This document shows positions 25,701-40,200 of a DNA stretch of 64,000 nt, piece after piece. The stretch lies in contig OU342811.1 in assembly GCA_910591455.2 (NCBI GenBank), positions 6,242,947 to 6,306,946 of the forward strand, read 5' to 3'. Each line of letters starts with the position of its first letter. Position 1 is the stretch's first letter. The position numbers were made by a program, and so were the translations under genes. This stretch comes from Pholis gunnellus. Its lineage: Eukaryota; Chordata; Actinopteri; Perciformes; Pholidae. The notes under the pieces were generated by a model. The model was given only the letters and a program-made list of their open reading frames with translations, made no database searches and was not told where the DNA came from.

Positions 25701-28700
25701 AGTCATTGGAGCACTGCGGAGACATGAAGTGTGACGATGCAAACGTGTTTCTCTATCCGACTCATTGAGAGGAATATTGCCTTTTTCCCATGCTTGTGAT
25801 CCAGACTGTTACAACCAGGAGATAAGAGAATGATACAGCTGTGTAAATGGGATCAGGTGGACAAAGGTCAAGGGTCAGGGTACCTTAACATCAGCCAGCT
25901 GCTTCTCCTTCTGCCAGTTCCAGACCGTCAGGATGTGATCGTTGGCATCGTCCACAGCGCAGAGGAAGGTGCCGCCGTTCTGAGAGAGAAAAAAAACCAA
26001 AGAGTTAGATCGTCACAAAGCAAAAAGTTACAGTTACTTGTTAAAATACTCCCCCAGAGGCTGCTTACCGACTTGGAGAAAGCCACACAGGTGACCGCTC
26101 TGTCGAACACTCCCATCCCGATCACATGGAGCGTGTTGAGGCTCACAGAGTCCCACACACGAACATGAGGCGCCAGCAGCTGAACAGACGGGTGACAGGG
26201 AGGAAATCAGATGGAGAAACTGTGTCAGACGGACTAATGTAATACAGCAATTATGTGCAACACTGCGAGAAAAAACACATCTGCTACTAAATCTAAAGAT
26301 AGTTTTCTTACTATTTATAACTAATTTAAACATCGTGGTATGTTTTCTTCTCTGTAATTAGCCGTCTTTTCCATTTGCTTTTTCAGAACTTGCTTTAAAA
26401 TAAACTGTGTCAAAAGTTTACTTTAAAACAGCGAAACTCAGTAGGAGGATGTAAGTGATGGTTACCTTTCCATTAGAGTTTCCAGCCACTTGCCCTGTTG
26501 CTATGGTAACCATGTCAGGATGCACACTCAGGCTAGGATGAGAAAATATAAAATATTACTTCATTTAAATTCTTGAACACTGACTCTGGATTTTATGGAA
26601 AAAGTAAAATCCCAGGAAAGCCTTTCACTGCAGATTCAGATTGAAACACAATGAAAGTAAACGCATCACTTTGAAAATGTGAACACTGAATGCCGATGAG
26701 ATCTTTTTTGCTTGCTAACGTTTCCATGACAGGCGGCGTTTTCTTTTTGCCGTCTCACTTCTGTGAATCAGGAAATATTGCGTTATAACCAAAATGGTAT
26801 TCACAGTTACATTCGACCACCATTTTTCTGATCAACTCATCCTTGAGTGACGGTGGACGGTGAACGTGCCAAATTTGAAGAAATTTGCTCAAGGCGTTCC
26901 TGAGACATCACGACAATGGGACGGCCATGAGGTCACAGTGGCCTTGACCACCAAATTCTTATCAGTTCATCATTGAGTACAGGTGGACGTTTGTGCCAAA
27001 TTTTTTGAAATTCCCTCCACGTGTTCCTGAGATATCGTGTTCACGAGAATGGACCTAACGGACAACCTGAAAACATGACGCCTCCAGACGCATTAAAAAC
27101 GACAAACTTGAAGCAGGAGGAAGAGGAAAACTCAATACGTCGCCGTGGGAGAGGGGAACACATGTAGAGATGAGGAGGGAACAAATCAAGTGAGAAGTAG
27201 TCATTTTCTCATAGACTTCTATACAATCTGACTTATTTTTATAACTGCTTGTCAGTAGAGAGAATGTTAGTTTAAGGCACTTCCACATTGGCTTCATTTA
27301 TCACTGATCTGCCTGCTGATCTCTCACCATTTGACATCGTCGTTGTGGCCCAGGTAGTGTCTCTGCTGCTGCTCCTCGGTGTTGTACAGCACCACCACAG
27401 AGGCGTTGAAGTAGACGATCTCTCCTGTGGGCAGCAGGTAGAGGTTGGAGCGGCAGTCACGTCCGCGGTAGCCGTACCTGTTCCACGCTCGAGTTAGGGA
27501 ACAAGACGGGGTTGGAGCTGGACAGGAGAACATTTAATGTTTTGATTTAGAAGTTCAGTTGATGCTCTTTTACCAATGACTAGCGGGGACTGAAGCTTAC
27601 AATATGACCTAAACCACAACTTTCTTCAGGGGATTCTTTTTATATATTTCATTTTAATGCCAAATAATAAATAGAGTCTGGCTGTTTATTTCAGTTTCTC
27701 TCCATTTGTCCATCTGTTCCAGAGGTTTCCAAAGTTTCCCTCTCTCTCCGTCTGAAGGATACACCCACTGCAGCTTGAGCTTGCGGTCAGGTAGCGCCAC
27801 CTTGTGGTCGAGGCTAAAGCTCTCCCTCTGCTGATCGGGGATGTGCATGGTGACGGGACGTCCCCGGAGGAACATCCGCACGTAGCCGTCCTCTAAAGGG
27901 GAATGAGAGGGGGGGGGGGGTTAGGTGGGGAGTAAAGGAACAAAGAAGTGACACAGCAGAGACGAGTAGAAGAGACAGAACGAGGAGTCTCTTTTCAGAA
28001 ACAGCGCTGCCTTAAGTGAAAGTTGTTAGAGTTTACGAAGTCACCATTTAAACAGACACGCGCCTCCGTCTTTTATCTAATTGTGTTGCTTCGTGTTAAA
28101 TTCAATCCAACTTTACGGACTAGGGTCAGAGGACACCGTCAGATTAGAGAGGATAACCCCAAATCCTGCCAGTGCTTTGCTTTAACTTTACAGTTAAAAA
28201 TAAATGTCATCGTGAACGTCATTGGTTCAGTTTCCTTTCATTTGCTCTTGTTTTCGGGACAATTGCTTGTTAGCATTCCCCAGTGAAACAGAGCATAAAA
28301 AGAGTGCAAAGGAATGTATGAATGGTCAGACAATCCATACACAGAAGGAATATGTGTCTACAGAGCCAATCCTTCAGTGACCTTTAATCAGTATGGATCA
28401 CAGACCATTTAAGAAATGGACATAGTTTCAAAGTGGGCGTCTTCGGCCGTCGCTATTCTCTCCCGGATAACCCAATTAAAAGGCAAAGAGGAGGATCGTC
28501 GGTGGTGCTGAGGCGGGGCTGCGTGACGCATTAGAGCCAGCAGCTAGCGACCTGGCCTCACCCTCAATTATGCCCAACTTCAAGCCTTAATGTAGTTTAA
28601 AACTTTAGAAATTAGCCATTTTGTATGAGGCTGTAAACAGGTTTATTTCTTCTGTAAAGCTTTTACATTTTAACATACGGGTCTATGGGGACTGACTCCC

Positions 28701-31700
28701 TTTTGGAGCCCGTCTCAAGTGGCCATTTGAGGAACTGCAGTTTTTGGCTTCATTTTTCAGACCCGGAGGTTTCCGCTTCATTGATGCTTTGGAAAATATA
28801 AACATTGCCTCCAATTTTGTCGTCCTTCAGTTCCTCTTTCTGAAAGCTCTTTTACTAGAAGCTTCCCATTTCGGCACTTCAGTAATTCTAATGGATGTTC
28901 AATATTTCTAATGGGGAATATTAAATCCTTCAAGAGCACTGAAGGCCAATTGAGTTTCACACATCAGAGGGTGCTCATCTTCTTTATGGCTAATTTAAGT
29001 GTGACAGTAATAGGAGGGGGAGGGTAAGACTTAAAGTAGACACTCAGACTTACACACACACACACACAAATACAAAGCATCAGCAGCTTCTCTTACCTGC
29101 ATTGAAGGTGCATTCTTTGGATTTGCTGAAACAGAAAAAAATGAAAAAATGAATGAAATGTTTCCCGTAAAGTTAAGCACCATAAGAAAATTCAGGGTCT
29201 GGCTGTCGTCCATAATGGAAGTACATCAAACTATAAAACACTAAATATATAAAAAAGTATTTTCCAAAGCTCCTGAGACTTTATTCCATAACATCAGGCG
29301 TTCCTATAAGATGCTGAATTATTTATTCCTCGCCCGACAGGCTGCAACAGCTCAGTTTCACATTAACTGGACAATAGTGGCGTCTGTGGGAGAGAGCCGC
29401 AGAGCACCGAGTCAGCATGTATATTACAAATTAACTGGCATGTTAGCATGCATCAAAGTTGTGGAACTGAATGGTAACATGTTCTCAATCAGTTGATTTT
29501 TCGACTACAGAAAGAAGAAAACTTTCAAATTCTTTTCCTCCCCGATGGCAACGACAAGTATGAGAGGTCATCTGTTCAGGCTCCAGAACATTTCTGCTGC
29601 TCTGTTTCTCAGATGAATAGAGAAAATTATCAAAGTGCTCTTTAATGCGACTGTGCACGCAGGTTGGTAAAGCGTGCCTTTGATCGAGTCAGCAGACACA
29701 AAGTAAACCGGCAAGTCCTGTGATGATACAGTGAATGCGGTGCTCAACCAAACAGTGCGACATCAGAGAGATGAGAGATGGAGAAGCGCAATGTACTTGT
29801 ATGACGATGACAACACTGGATAACTACTTTGAATTGAAATAGACTGATCGCAGAGTCCAAAAATCCAGAATGAGAGCCGTCAATCGTAACCTGTAGCTGC
29901 CTCATCGGTTGGCAGCAGTGGAGCAACAGCTGTTCCTGAGTCAGCCGTCTGTCGACCAATCAGAACTGCCCCGCTGAGCATTTTTTAGTTGGACCGCTCA
30001 GCCTGACCCGTCAGGACGCTGTCAACCAATCGTATTGTCATCGGGATGCTGAAGCGCCGCTTCGGCTGACAGGTGATTATCGCCACGGCAACAGCAGTAA
30101 AAGTAAGGCTTGATAAGACGAGGGAAATTGCTCGTCACTTGCTGCTCGGCAACAGTCGAGAGGAAGACGATTAGAAAATATTCAAATGATTCGGCTTTGA
30201 AAAGGTTTTCATGAGGAAGGAGATGCAGTCATCACATTGCACACTAAATGGAAACAGAACTTTTGCTGCTTGTTAACAAGAAAACTCAACAGGACACCAT
30301 CAAGCATCAGGGCATGGGTCTACTTCTCCTCACGTTTGCTTAACAGGGAATTACTGGGAAAAGCCTCTAAGCTTGTCATGTTAAGTCAAATGTTTTCATA
30401 AAGTTGTTTGTCAATGGACACAGGTAAAGAGAATAATCTTCCATCCAGAAAGATCAGAGCTTGTTTGTGTGTCTTTGAACGCAACACAAAGCATCTGAAG
30501 AAGATTAAAAGACAGCGGAGTGAGCAGGCGGCTCATCTGACGACATAACTGGTGTCTGTTGCGTCTCCGGGGAGCTGGAGGCCAGCGGCCAGCGTGTCTC
30601 TCCGAAGTAACCACATAAAGGTCTGTTTGTCTCTTGAAGTGTGTGTGTGTGTGTGTGTGGTCTGCCAGGAAGATGAGGCGTGGCACCGTTCTAGCCAATG
30701 AGAGAACAAAATTGAGTCTGAGCCAGTAATTAGTGCAGGGGCATGCTGGGTAACTGGCAGTCGGACAGAGCAAATAACTGTGGGTCTGCTCTGCAAACCC
30801 ATGCGGCTGTAGTCCCGGTCACAAGATTTCCAGGGAGAGAGAATGCACAAACAGACCTTTCATTAACATGCGGCACCAAGTGTATTGTTGCCATTTTTCT
30901 GCCTGCCTGCACTCTGAAAACTCATTTGGTTTGGTGTAAGAACCAGAGGGGGACTAATGAGCAGCAAAGAGCCTGCCAGGGTTCCCCTGAGAAACTATTC
31001 AAACTACAGACAGAACCAGTAATGAATGTGCTCGGTTTCTCTGAAGACAACATGAACCCTTGCTGCAGCTCAGCTGTGCTTGGTGTTTGCTTCAGGTGTA
31101 GCGATATAAAGTAGTGAGCACTAAATGCAGATTTCTTTATGTTTGAAACGTTCCCGATTTGTCCTAAACAACGCACTGACCGGTCTGGCTTCCAGCCTTC
31201 CAGAGCGTGTTATTTCAAAGTGAGATGGCAAGATGTGATGGCCTCTAAAGGACTAGAAACTTTCTCAAAGATATTTTTCAGGTTACGGCTTTTGGACCGT
31301 CAGTGCAGAGATTAAAGGACCACAGCGTGAGTAAGTTATGACGGTTTTACGTGATCCTGTGTTAGCTTGTTTGTTCATCAACACATTTTGAATGTATCGA
31401 ACTTATGCTTGTTCTGAAGCTAAAAACATCATTTTATTAATGCTAACTGGTTTGCATTTGTTTTCTTCTTTTTGCAATCAATGACATATTGATTAACTCT
31501 TGTGTGCACGATTTTAGTTATTAAGCCTTCAGCTGTCAATTTTGTCCCAAACTTCCACTAGGTGTAAGCATAGACTGCTTATAGGAAGTGGACGTATTCA
31601 CCGTAACGTCACTCATTAGTTTGTGGACTGCTGTTTTGAAGCCTTCACTTCTGGCTTTTTGGGCGTTGCCATCTTGTTTTTTTGCAGCCAGAAGAGACAC

Positions 31701-34239
31701 GAGAGGGTGGAGCTATGACAGAATGTCGAATAAGACATTTTGAGGCAACCAAAAAGGTTGCAATGAACTTTCAAGAACTAAAAGCACACTATGAAAGGGT
31801 TTAAGTCGTAAGACGAAGACATGGACATCTCCATGGTATCAACCTGTCAATCACAAGGTAACATACCCTGCTTTAAGGTTTATTTGACTCTAAATGGATA
31901 ATGAACACCATGTTGTATTGAAGACTTGAAACTAGAGATAAAGAGCATAAACTTTTACAATGTTTACTGAGGTAATAAATCAAGTGAGAAGTAGTCATTT
32001 TCTCATAGACTTCTATACAACCAGAGGAGTCGCCCCCTGCTGGCCATTAGAAAGAATGTAGGTTTTAAAACACTTTTCAGCCCCAGACGTTGCCATCTGG
32101 GTGCAATAATATTTTTGTCTTATATTTCATAACAACAGATTCCTCATCGTAGCAACTGATCAGTAAAGTGCTTCATGTGATTGGGAGTGATGGAGGTGGT
32201 GGTAAAGCAGCTTTTATAGCCCTCTGAACTGTGGGAGTGGTGGGAACAGTTAAGTGTGCGTCCATTTCCTGGTCCATTATGACTGAACTGCTGCAGTGGT
32301 GGTTTTGTTAATGGACACAAACGTATCTGATCAACTTCACTCAACGAAAAAAAGAAATTCTACTGAGATTTACCTTTGAGCTTCCTTTTATGAAGACGTG
32401 TCCACTCTTCAGTTACTGTGGCATCAGATAAAATAGCGGAGAGCGGAAAAAAATCTCAATCTTTGATGCAGATCTGTTCATCGCTTCCTCCATTAGAATT
32501 TGCATGATTTCAATCTGACAGAGGCAAAGTAATTCATGCTGTTAAACCTTGGTACTTTGCAATGGTTATGTTTAGACATATATGTAATAGTTTAAATTCG
32601 AAAATTATAAGATTTCCTCCTGGATCAAAGTTTTCCATCCCATTAAACAGAAACCAACGGAGGGTGAACATGATGAACTCTCTTCTTTATTCATTGTCTT
32701 TGCATAAATCCAGAACTGTTTATCAACTGTTTGTACAATGCCCTTGAGGGTACAAAGTCATTACCCTCAACTTTAAATCTAAATTCAAATGCAGACATAG
32801 TGATTGTTAAACTGTTTTTAGTGCGGCAATATTCTTCTCTGCAGAGGTGTCGTCATTATGTTTGTTGCCTGTTAAACAGGAAGTCCAATCAATGTTATCA
32901 GAGTTCATGCAAGCTGAGCAGAATTGGTAATTGGAACATCAGTCCCGCGGCTGCATCAGCCCCACTGTCTGTGGTCACAGTGCTGCAGGGTGTGCTATAA
33001 CGTTAAAAAACAATGAATTCATTAGAATGCCTTTGGAAAAAGAAGGTTACTAAAATAAGGAACAACTGTGCCCCGCCCAACTTCAACCAGTAATACCAAA
33101 GCAGGAGCTCCGTCATGCGTGCTGCCAGGATCACTCAGATCTAACAGAACAATCGCTTAACCGACAGAACTGCTGAGCACAGTGTGACTATAGTCTACTG
33201 TCACTGCACATTTACTCATCCCAAGTGTGTGTGTGTGTGTGTGTTTCACAACCAGAAAGAAATGTAACATGTTTGTTTCACATCATTAGAATCCCGGAGA
33301 CAAAAGAGCCACTGACGACACTTAAAGAGGCCCACAATTCTACGTATCTGAGACATAATGAGAGGCTCCTTCAGTAAGAGAGACAGAGCCACTTCAGAAA
33401 AACACATTTAACAGGTGAATATTACTTGTCTACTAAAGTCAGTTTTTCAATACAACTCACATAACCCTTCATTGTTGGATCCCTGGTCCACCCACATGAC
33501 TGGCCCTGTTTTCTGTTGCATTCATGTTCCTATGCTGCGGCCCCTCCCCACAGCCCTGCAGCTGCTGGCAAACACACCGCATCAAACGGTTCGCGTGACA
33601 ACAGGGTTTCATAAAACAGACAGAACTTCCTCAGAGCCACTGACTACGGAAACTGTCTGTAGACTGAAAAAAACCCAACTAAAACCTAGAGACGGTGAAG
33701 CCTGAATGCAATTTGCAGCATTAATTTCATTGTGCAACCTGTAATCTATTAAAATACAAGTCCAGGAACAGATGAAGGGTTAGCTGGAAGTGACACGCAA
33801 CAACAGTACTCCAACTTTGACTTTTTTTTTACACGCTTTCCTCCACAAAACACACACATTTACTTCATTTCTCATAAGAGCATAAGACTTCCTCATATGC
33901 AAAAAGTAAACCCTCTCCCCACTGTCTGTCAATCACTGATTATCCATCATAAAATCATAAAGTAACCATTTACCTGGAAGCTCTCTTCATGGCTGCAAGC
34001 TTTTCCGTTACAGTGACAGTCAACAGTGGTGAGCAGCGTCCTGAACAACAGCTACAGCAAACACACCGACTTCCTCCTTCACTGAGCAAACTTTTAGCTC
34101 AGCCTGGTGGGGCCCCGGCATCCAATCAGAGCCCACGTCCTGAATGTGCAGACCCACGACCCGCCCCCTCTGCCCAGTAACCACACCCCCCTTTTACCAA
34201 GAGCTGTTGGAAATCTGATCCATCTGCAGAGCGAGCGAG

Positions 34240-34290
<51 letters not shown>

Positions 34291-37200
34291 GAGCGAGAGA
34301 GAGAGAGAGAGAGAAAGAAAAGGAAGTGTGGGTGGAGATTAGAGAAAAAACAGCAGAGATAGGTAAAGGAAAGGGAGGTTCAACTGTTCATGAGCGGGAA
34401 GAAAGAGTAGTACAGAGGACGACAAATGAAGAAAAGAAGCAGTGAAAGACAAGAACAAAAGGAAAAAGAGTGTATAACCAAAAGATAAACTCTCTCCGGG
34501 GTTTGTTTGCAAATGACAAGTGACCTGCGTGCGTGTTCACTTGGCTGTGACACGTGGAAATGTGACGCTGTTCATCAGGCTCACGTGTGTTCGTCACAAA
34601 GACCAACAGACAGTTAACTGTACAACGTAATTCATCGTGACATCCCAGACTCACTGCAGGCGAACAGGAAGATTAGATCAGATACAGACGCTGGTCAGAT
34701 TGGGGAGACGAGGAAGTTGTTCCTCTTGTCTCGTCCCATGCAGCACCATTTCTCTCGCATGTCAAGTATACGGATGTGCAAAAATCTATTTTTTTTAAGG
34801 TGGACAAGTCACCTTGAATGTTTTGTTTGAGAGTGAAATGACTTTAGGAAAGGGAAAACATATAAAAGATAAATCCATTCTTCTTCTCCCTCTGTGCTCC
34901 AGTCACACATAGATGTTATGTCTTTGGTGTAGTTTACCGACAGAATTCAGACAAATGATAGAATACTATAATAAATAATAATAATAATAATGTTGAAAGA
35001 ATATATTGATGTCAGACGTATATGAGCTTTCAACAGCTGCAGTATTACTGTAGGCATAATGTGTGTGCTCATTTTATCCATGAAAGGTTTAAGATACCGC
35101 ACCAACTGTACCTTCATGATGAAGCTATCATTTAAATCAAGAGACAGGAAATAATGTGCGTTTACTTAAGTGAAAGTAACAGAGCAGGTTTTCAAATATT
35201 AAAAAAAATAACTATCTACTTGTTTTGACCTGAATGTTAATTCATTAACATGTGAACTTAATGTGCTGGTTCCAGATCAAATAAACTACTGTCTGACCAG
35301 AGAGAAGTTCCATTGTAAATGATTTTTTCTTAGTAGCTGTACCTTTAAAAGGGTAAGTTTACCACCGCTAATGTGGATGTCCAATCAATACCTCAGTTCC
35401 TGCAATATTGACCAATAAATCTGAGTTCGCAGCTGCGGCTTCTTGCTGTTCTTCCTGCAGTGCCGACATCTGACATGACAGCAAGGAAGTTTCTATTTCA
35501 TCTTTGATTTCTACAGCTTCCTTGTTCTCTTCGCTTGTATTGCAAAATAGTTACTTTTACAAAAACAGCATCTCAAAATATGAGTGCGGAGGATGTTATG
35601 GACGAGGATTCATTGTACAGTGTTTTGGCTGATGACTCAGAGGGAGGAGCTGAGAGAGTATAGTGTATCAAACATGTTCAGTAAATCTTAAACCTGCATA
35701 CTTAAATATCTCCATATCTCATACCTGAAATAACTTAAGTCAGTCTAACCAAACACTCTCACTCTTCATCTTGCAGCCTCTTGACTGTCACACAGTGTGT
35801 CTACAGACAGAGTGGAGAGGTAAGACAGCTCGTTAAAACAACCTAATATGACCCATTAAACTCCTCCACAGCCCTGCTGACCCACGACACACAAACATCT
35901 TCTTTGGGCTTATTAGAGGCAAAAGGAGTAGTTTGTTTTCAGGTAGAAGGTGTTCATGGGTCTAGAAACACAGCGCTTAATATCCGCATGATACGGCGAC
36001 ACGCTGGACGAGTCCGCTACCTTTTGCCTCCGGAGGAGCTGCTGGAGGAGGTGGTTCGACTGCGACTCTCCGCTCCCATCTCTCTCCTCACCAGGGTGAG
36101 ACGCTCTGTGGACATGCTCTTCCTGAGGGAGAGGAAAAGGAAAAATTAAAAAGTGAGGGAACATTGAAGGTTGAATAATCTTGGGACTTTTTTTGGTTTT
36201 GTGCTTTGCATACCTCTTAATGGACTGTGGCAACTCCTTTTTAGGAGAGGAAGGGGAGGAGAGGAGGCGTTTCTGCTGAACGTAGCCGTTACTCAGAGGC
36301 CTGGAGGGAAGAGCCTGCAGGAGCTGACGCACTGAAAGGTAACAAATTATTATCAGCTTCAGCAGAAGAGGGATCGATAGATGCCAACAATGTGGGATGT
36401 GTTACGGAATGGTTGCAGGAACATGTGTGCAGAAATACTGACGATGCATGATGACTGATGAAGAACTAGCCAGGGAAAGGCCTGCAGGACGTTGCCTCTC
36501 TTGTTCATTGGTTACCTTTCTTACCCTTGGTAGGCGCTGCCGACGCTGAGGAAGCCAGAGGTCTCCTCCCGGCGGCGTGGCCACCTCCGGGCTGCACCCC
36601 CGGGCTCTGCTCCTCGCAGGAGCCCAGGCGGCGCAGGGCGTCAGCCAGGGCGGCCTTCAAGAGCTGGATCTCGTCCTCCTGCAGCTGCAGCTTCTGCTCC
36701 AGGTGGGAAACCCGGTCCTCCATGTCCATGTTGCTACCGGCCGACACCGTGTCATCTGGACCAGAGGGAGAGAGAGGGGGTTTTAGGTTTAGATTTGAAC
36801 TGATGGGACACGATGGGCAGGTCAGAGCATATTCACTCTGTTCATTATGAATATAAACAGTGTGGGCACTACTACAACTTGCACGGTTACAGCCAGATGA
36901 GCCTCCTGAATTTGCACTTCTAAATGTGTCAAAACTTTTATTCATAAATTGTCAATAAAAGCACGTAGCAAAGAAAAAAATCTTTTAAAATACAACCCCC
37001 CGAGATGCCGATTACCTCTGTGATTGTAGGAGTATGATAGGTAATTTGTAGTGACATTTTGTACTTGACAAATTACGGACACGGCAGATTCGCACGGGAT
37101 GAAAATCAGTAACGACTTCCAAAATCCCAGTTTATACTGGTCATGTGGAAATACAAGGGAAAAGACATGGTTCAGTCTGACTAATGCTAGATTATATGGA

Positions 37201-40200
37201 CGTGCAGTGCTGAAAGAAAACAGCAATGAGCACTTAGCAGAAATAAAAATGAACTTGACCACATGTTTATGTGAGAGTGAAGACACCGACGCTGTGCATC
37301 CGAGGGACTGGAAGAAGGAAAGACAAATAGAGGATTAAAATATTGGAACCATGAGTAATGGCTGCCTGGGCACTTGAACATTTAGGCTCGTTTATTTGAC
37401 CATAAACACAAGCAGCTGCTTTGGCTGAGTGTTGTTGATACCTGCTACTGCTGCTGTGTGAATAAACGGTTTAGAGTTTCTCAGGTGGCATAAGAGCATA
37501 CAGGAAACTTTACTGGCTTTAATAATTTAGACTGTGTGCGAGTGTGAGTGACAGAAGAAACACAACACCGGGTTGTGAGGTTGCTTTGTATGGACAGCAT
37601 GGGAGAGAAAAGAAACAAAGCTTTGTCCTTGTGCATTACATCTGCATGCATTAAGATTTAAAAGAAGCCCTGTGGGGTTTCTAACTATAGCGATGTTTGG
37701 CCCAGCAGGTTTCCATTTTCTTTATATCGTTTGATCATTTTGTTCTCATCACCATCGCAGCCAACTGCTGAGGACAGTAATGTCAATGTGTAAATAATGC
37801 AGGTTTGAACTATTCAAAAATGTTTGTGTTTGCAAATGTTTAATGAGGAAGGGAATACATTCAAAATATGTGTTTGGCCTCCAGGATACATGCAGTTTGG
37901 TAAGAACTACTGATTGTAAACATTAATATTTACAAGAGAAGTCCACAGGGCCTACGAAACTAATCCCATCAGCCTCAGCTGTACACCATGTTTAGTGTTA
38001 ATTAGCTAATGTTAGCATGCTAACATGCTTAACTATAAGAGAGAACGCGGTAAATATTAAACCTGCTACACATCAACATGTTAGCATTGTCGTTGTGAGC
38101 ATGTAGCATTTAGCTAAAAAATAAGAGTTGTACATTGTGTTTAGTGTTAATTAGCAAATGTTAGCATGCTAACATGCTTAACTAAGAGAGTGAACATGGT
38201 AAATATTAAACCTGCTACACATCAACATGTTAGCATTTAGCTAAAAACAACAACAACACTGTGTCAAAGTGCAGCCTCACAGAGATCCTGCATGGCTGCT
38301 CACATCTGTTAACAAGCAAACAGTAATCAGTTTTAATCACTAAGCGTTCTCAGCACTCTGACATGCAGATTTTATTTCTCAAATGTATTTCTGGAGCAAA
38401 ACTTTCCATATATGAAATATATCACACACACGCACGCACGCACGCACGCAAATGAGCGGCTGTTGATTCCAGCCCCCTCACACCTGTTCTCTGCCTTTAT
38501 TCCTCTCGTATTGAATTGAACTCTTTCCAGCCTAATCGTCCACCCTCCTCACACCCACCATGATGACATCACCGGAGGCTACATTATTGAAGGCAAACTG
38601 CCCAGAGTGGATTATTAATCTGTGGCCCACATTAACAGATTACAGCCTGATAAAAAAAAAACAAGTTTCTGGGTTGGCTGGAACGTCTCGACCCTTCATG
38701 CATCCTGAATTTTAAGCCCTGTGCCCTCTCAGTCAGGAAGTACAACCACCAAGATCACAAATGTAGATTCATATCCTCAAGCAAGGGACAGAGCTTTTGA
38801 ATATTACACCAACTGAGAAAGAAGTACACTTGAACCCCGCAGATCAAAACTGTACTCTGCAGAGATGAGGTTGAAAAGAATATATCTCATCAAATAACTA
38901 CAGTAACAGAAAGTGCTGAACATTTCGGCATCGGCCTTCAAACACCTGTACATCTGTACAAACACAGAGAGTACTGTTGTACTGTAACTGTATCACATCC
39001 TGCACTCAAATGAGACCGGGCCAAAAGGGAAATCCAGCTTCAGATTTACATACGGACATCAAGCTAAAGGGAGATTAGCATGGACCAGCAGCATAACGTC
39101 ATCGTTTCCTTGTGGTCAATGTTTATCTGATGTATTAGAATGAGACCGGTTTATCCAAATGACATAAGACTTTTGTTAAAAAAGTGCTGATCATTTCTGC
39201 TTCTTCTTTTTTTTAAGTTTAGTTTATTTCATTTCTTTTTATGGACCAAAAAAACTAATCGTATACGAGGAGAAGAAATGCTTTGCAGCAGATTTAGCTA
39301 CTGGCTCATTTGCCCCCCTGTGAAGGTGCACACAACCAGTCATACAGCTAATGCAATTAATACTAATACAACTTCAGACTACAGTAAATACTCAATTCAA
39401 TCATACCTTCAAACACAAGCCAGCTTCTAAAAGCCTCCACCGTGGTCTAAACGCCGTTTCAGAGTCAATGACCCATTAGGAAATTAAAACTCAAGACGTC
39501 GCACATGAATCACGGACAGTTAATTCACTTGAAAGCATTCTTCCTACAGATGTTTTGTAGGGTAAAAACAATACAAATAAAGCAAAGTCTCACTTCCTGA
39601 ACGGTGTCTTTACCGTCCTGCTACCGTACATTCGCCACGCTAACATTACTCCATCTACTAATCACAGAGATGAGGCAGAGAAACCATCGCAGTAATTCAC
39701 AGGATTTACAGAGCGATTCCAACTCTCACCTGTGGGAGAAATGAAGCACTTGTTGTTGTTGTTTTTACAGGATAGAAAAGAAATGCCTCTTTCTCATAAT
39801 AGAATACAGGCGAGGCCAAAACACAGGCGGTGGGGTTTACGAGTGAGCAGAAGGAAGAGAGAACAAACTATTGGTGGGAGGAGATGGAGGGAGAAAGGAA
39901 CAGAAAGGACTCGCAGTGAGAGAAACAAGAGAATGATTCATCTTCGGCTGAATTGCGACGATGTTCTTGTTTATCCAAACTGCCAGAAGGTCCGCCGATT
40001 TGAACAGAGACACCGAATGAGGAGGACACAGGGACAGAACACAGAAGAGACCGTTTTAGAGTCTGAAGTAGCTCAATGCTCTCCTCTCTGCTACACACTG
40101 AGGCCTGTTTACACACGTATTAAAGAGAGTACATACTGTGTATGTAAAGCAGCTACCTCTGCGAATGATGTACTTTCTAATTCACATTGTGAGATTATTT

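Noticed and set aside
26500..26513. Perfect X-box-like GTTGCTATGGTAAC
   Set aside because: It lies wholly inside eml2 exon 8 and encodes conserved residues (VTIAT), so coding constraint explains it.
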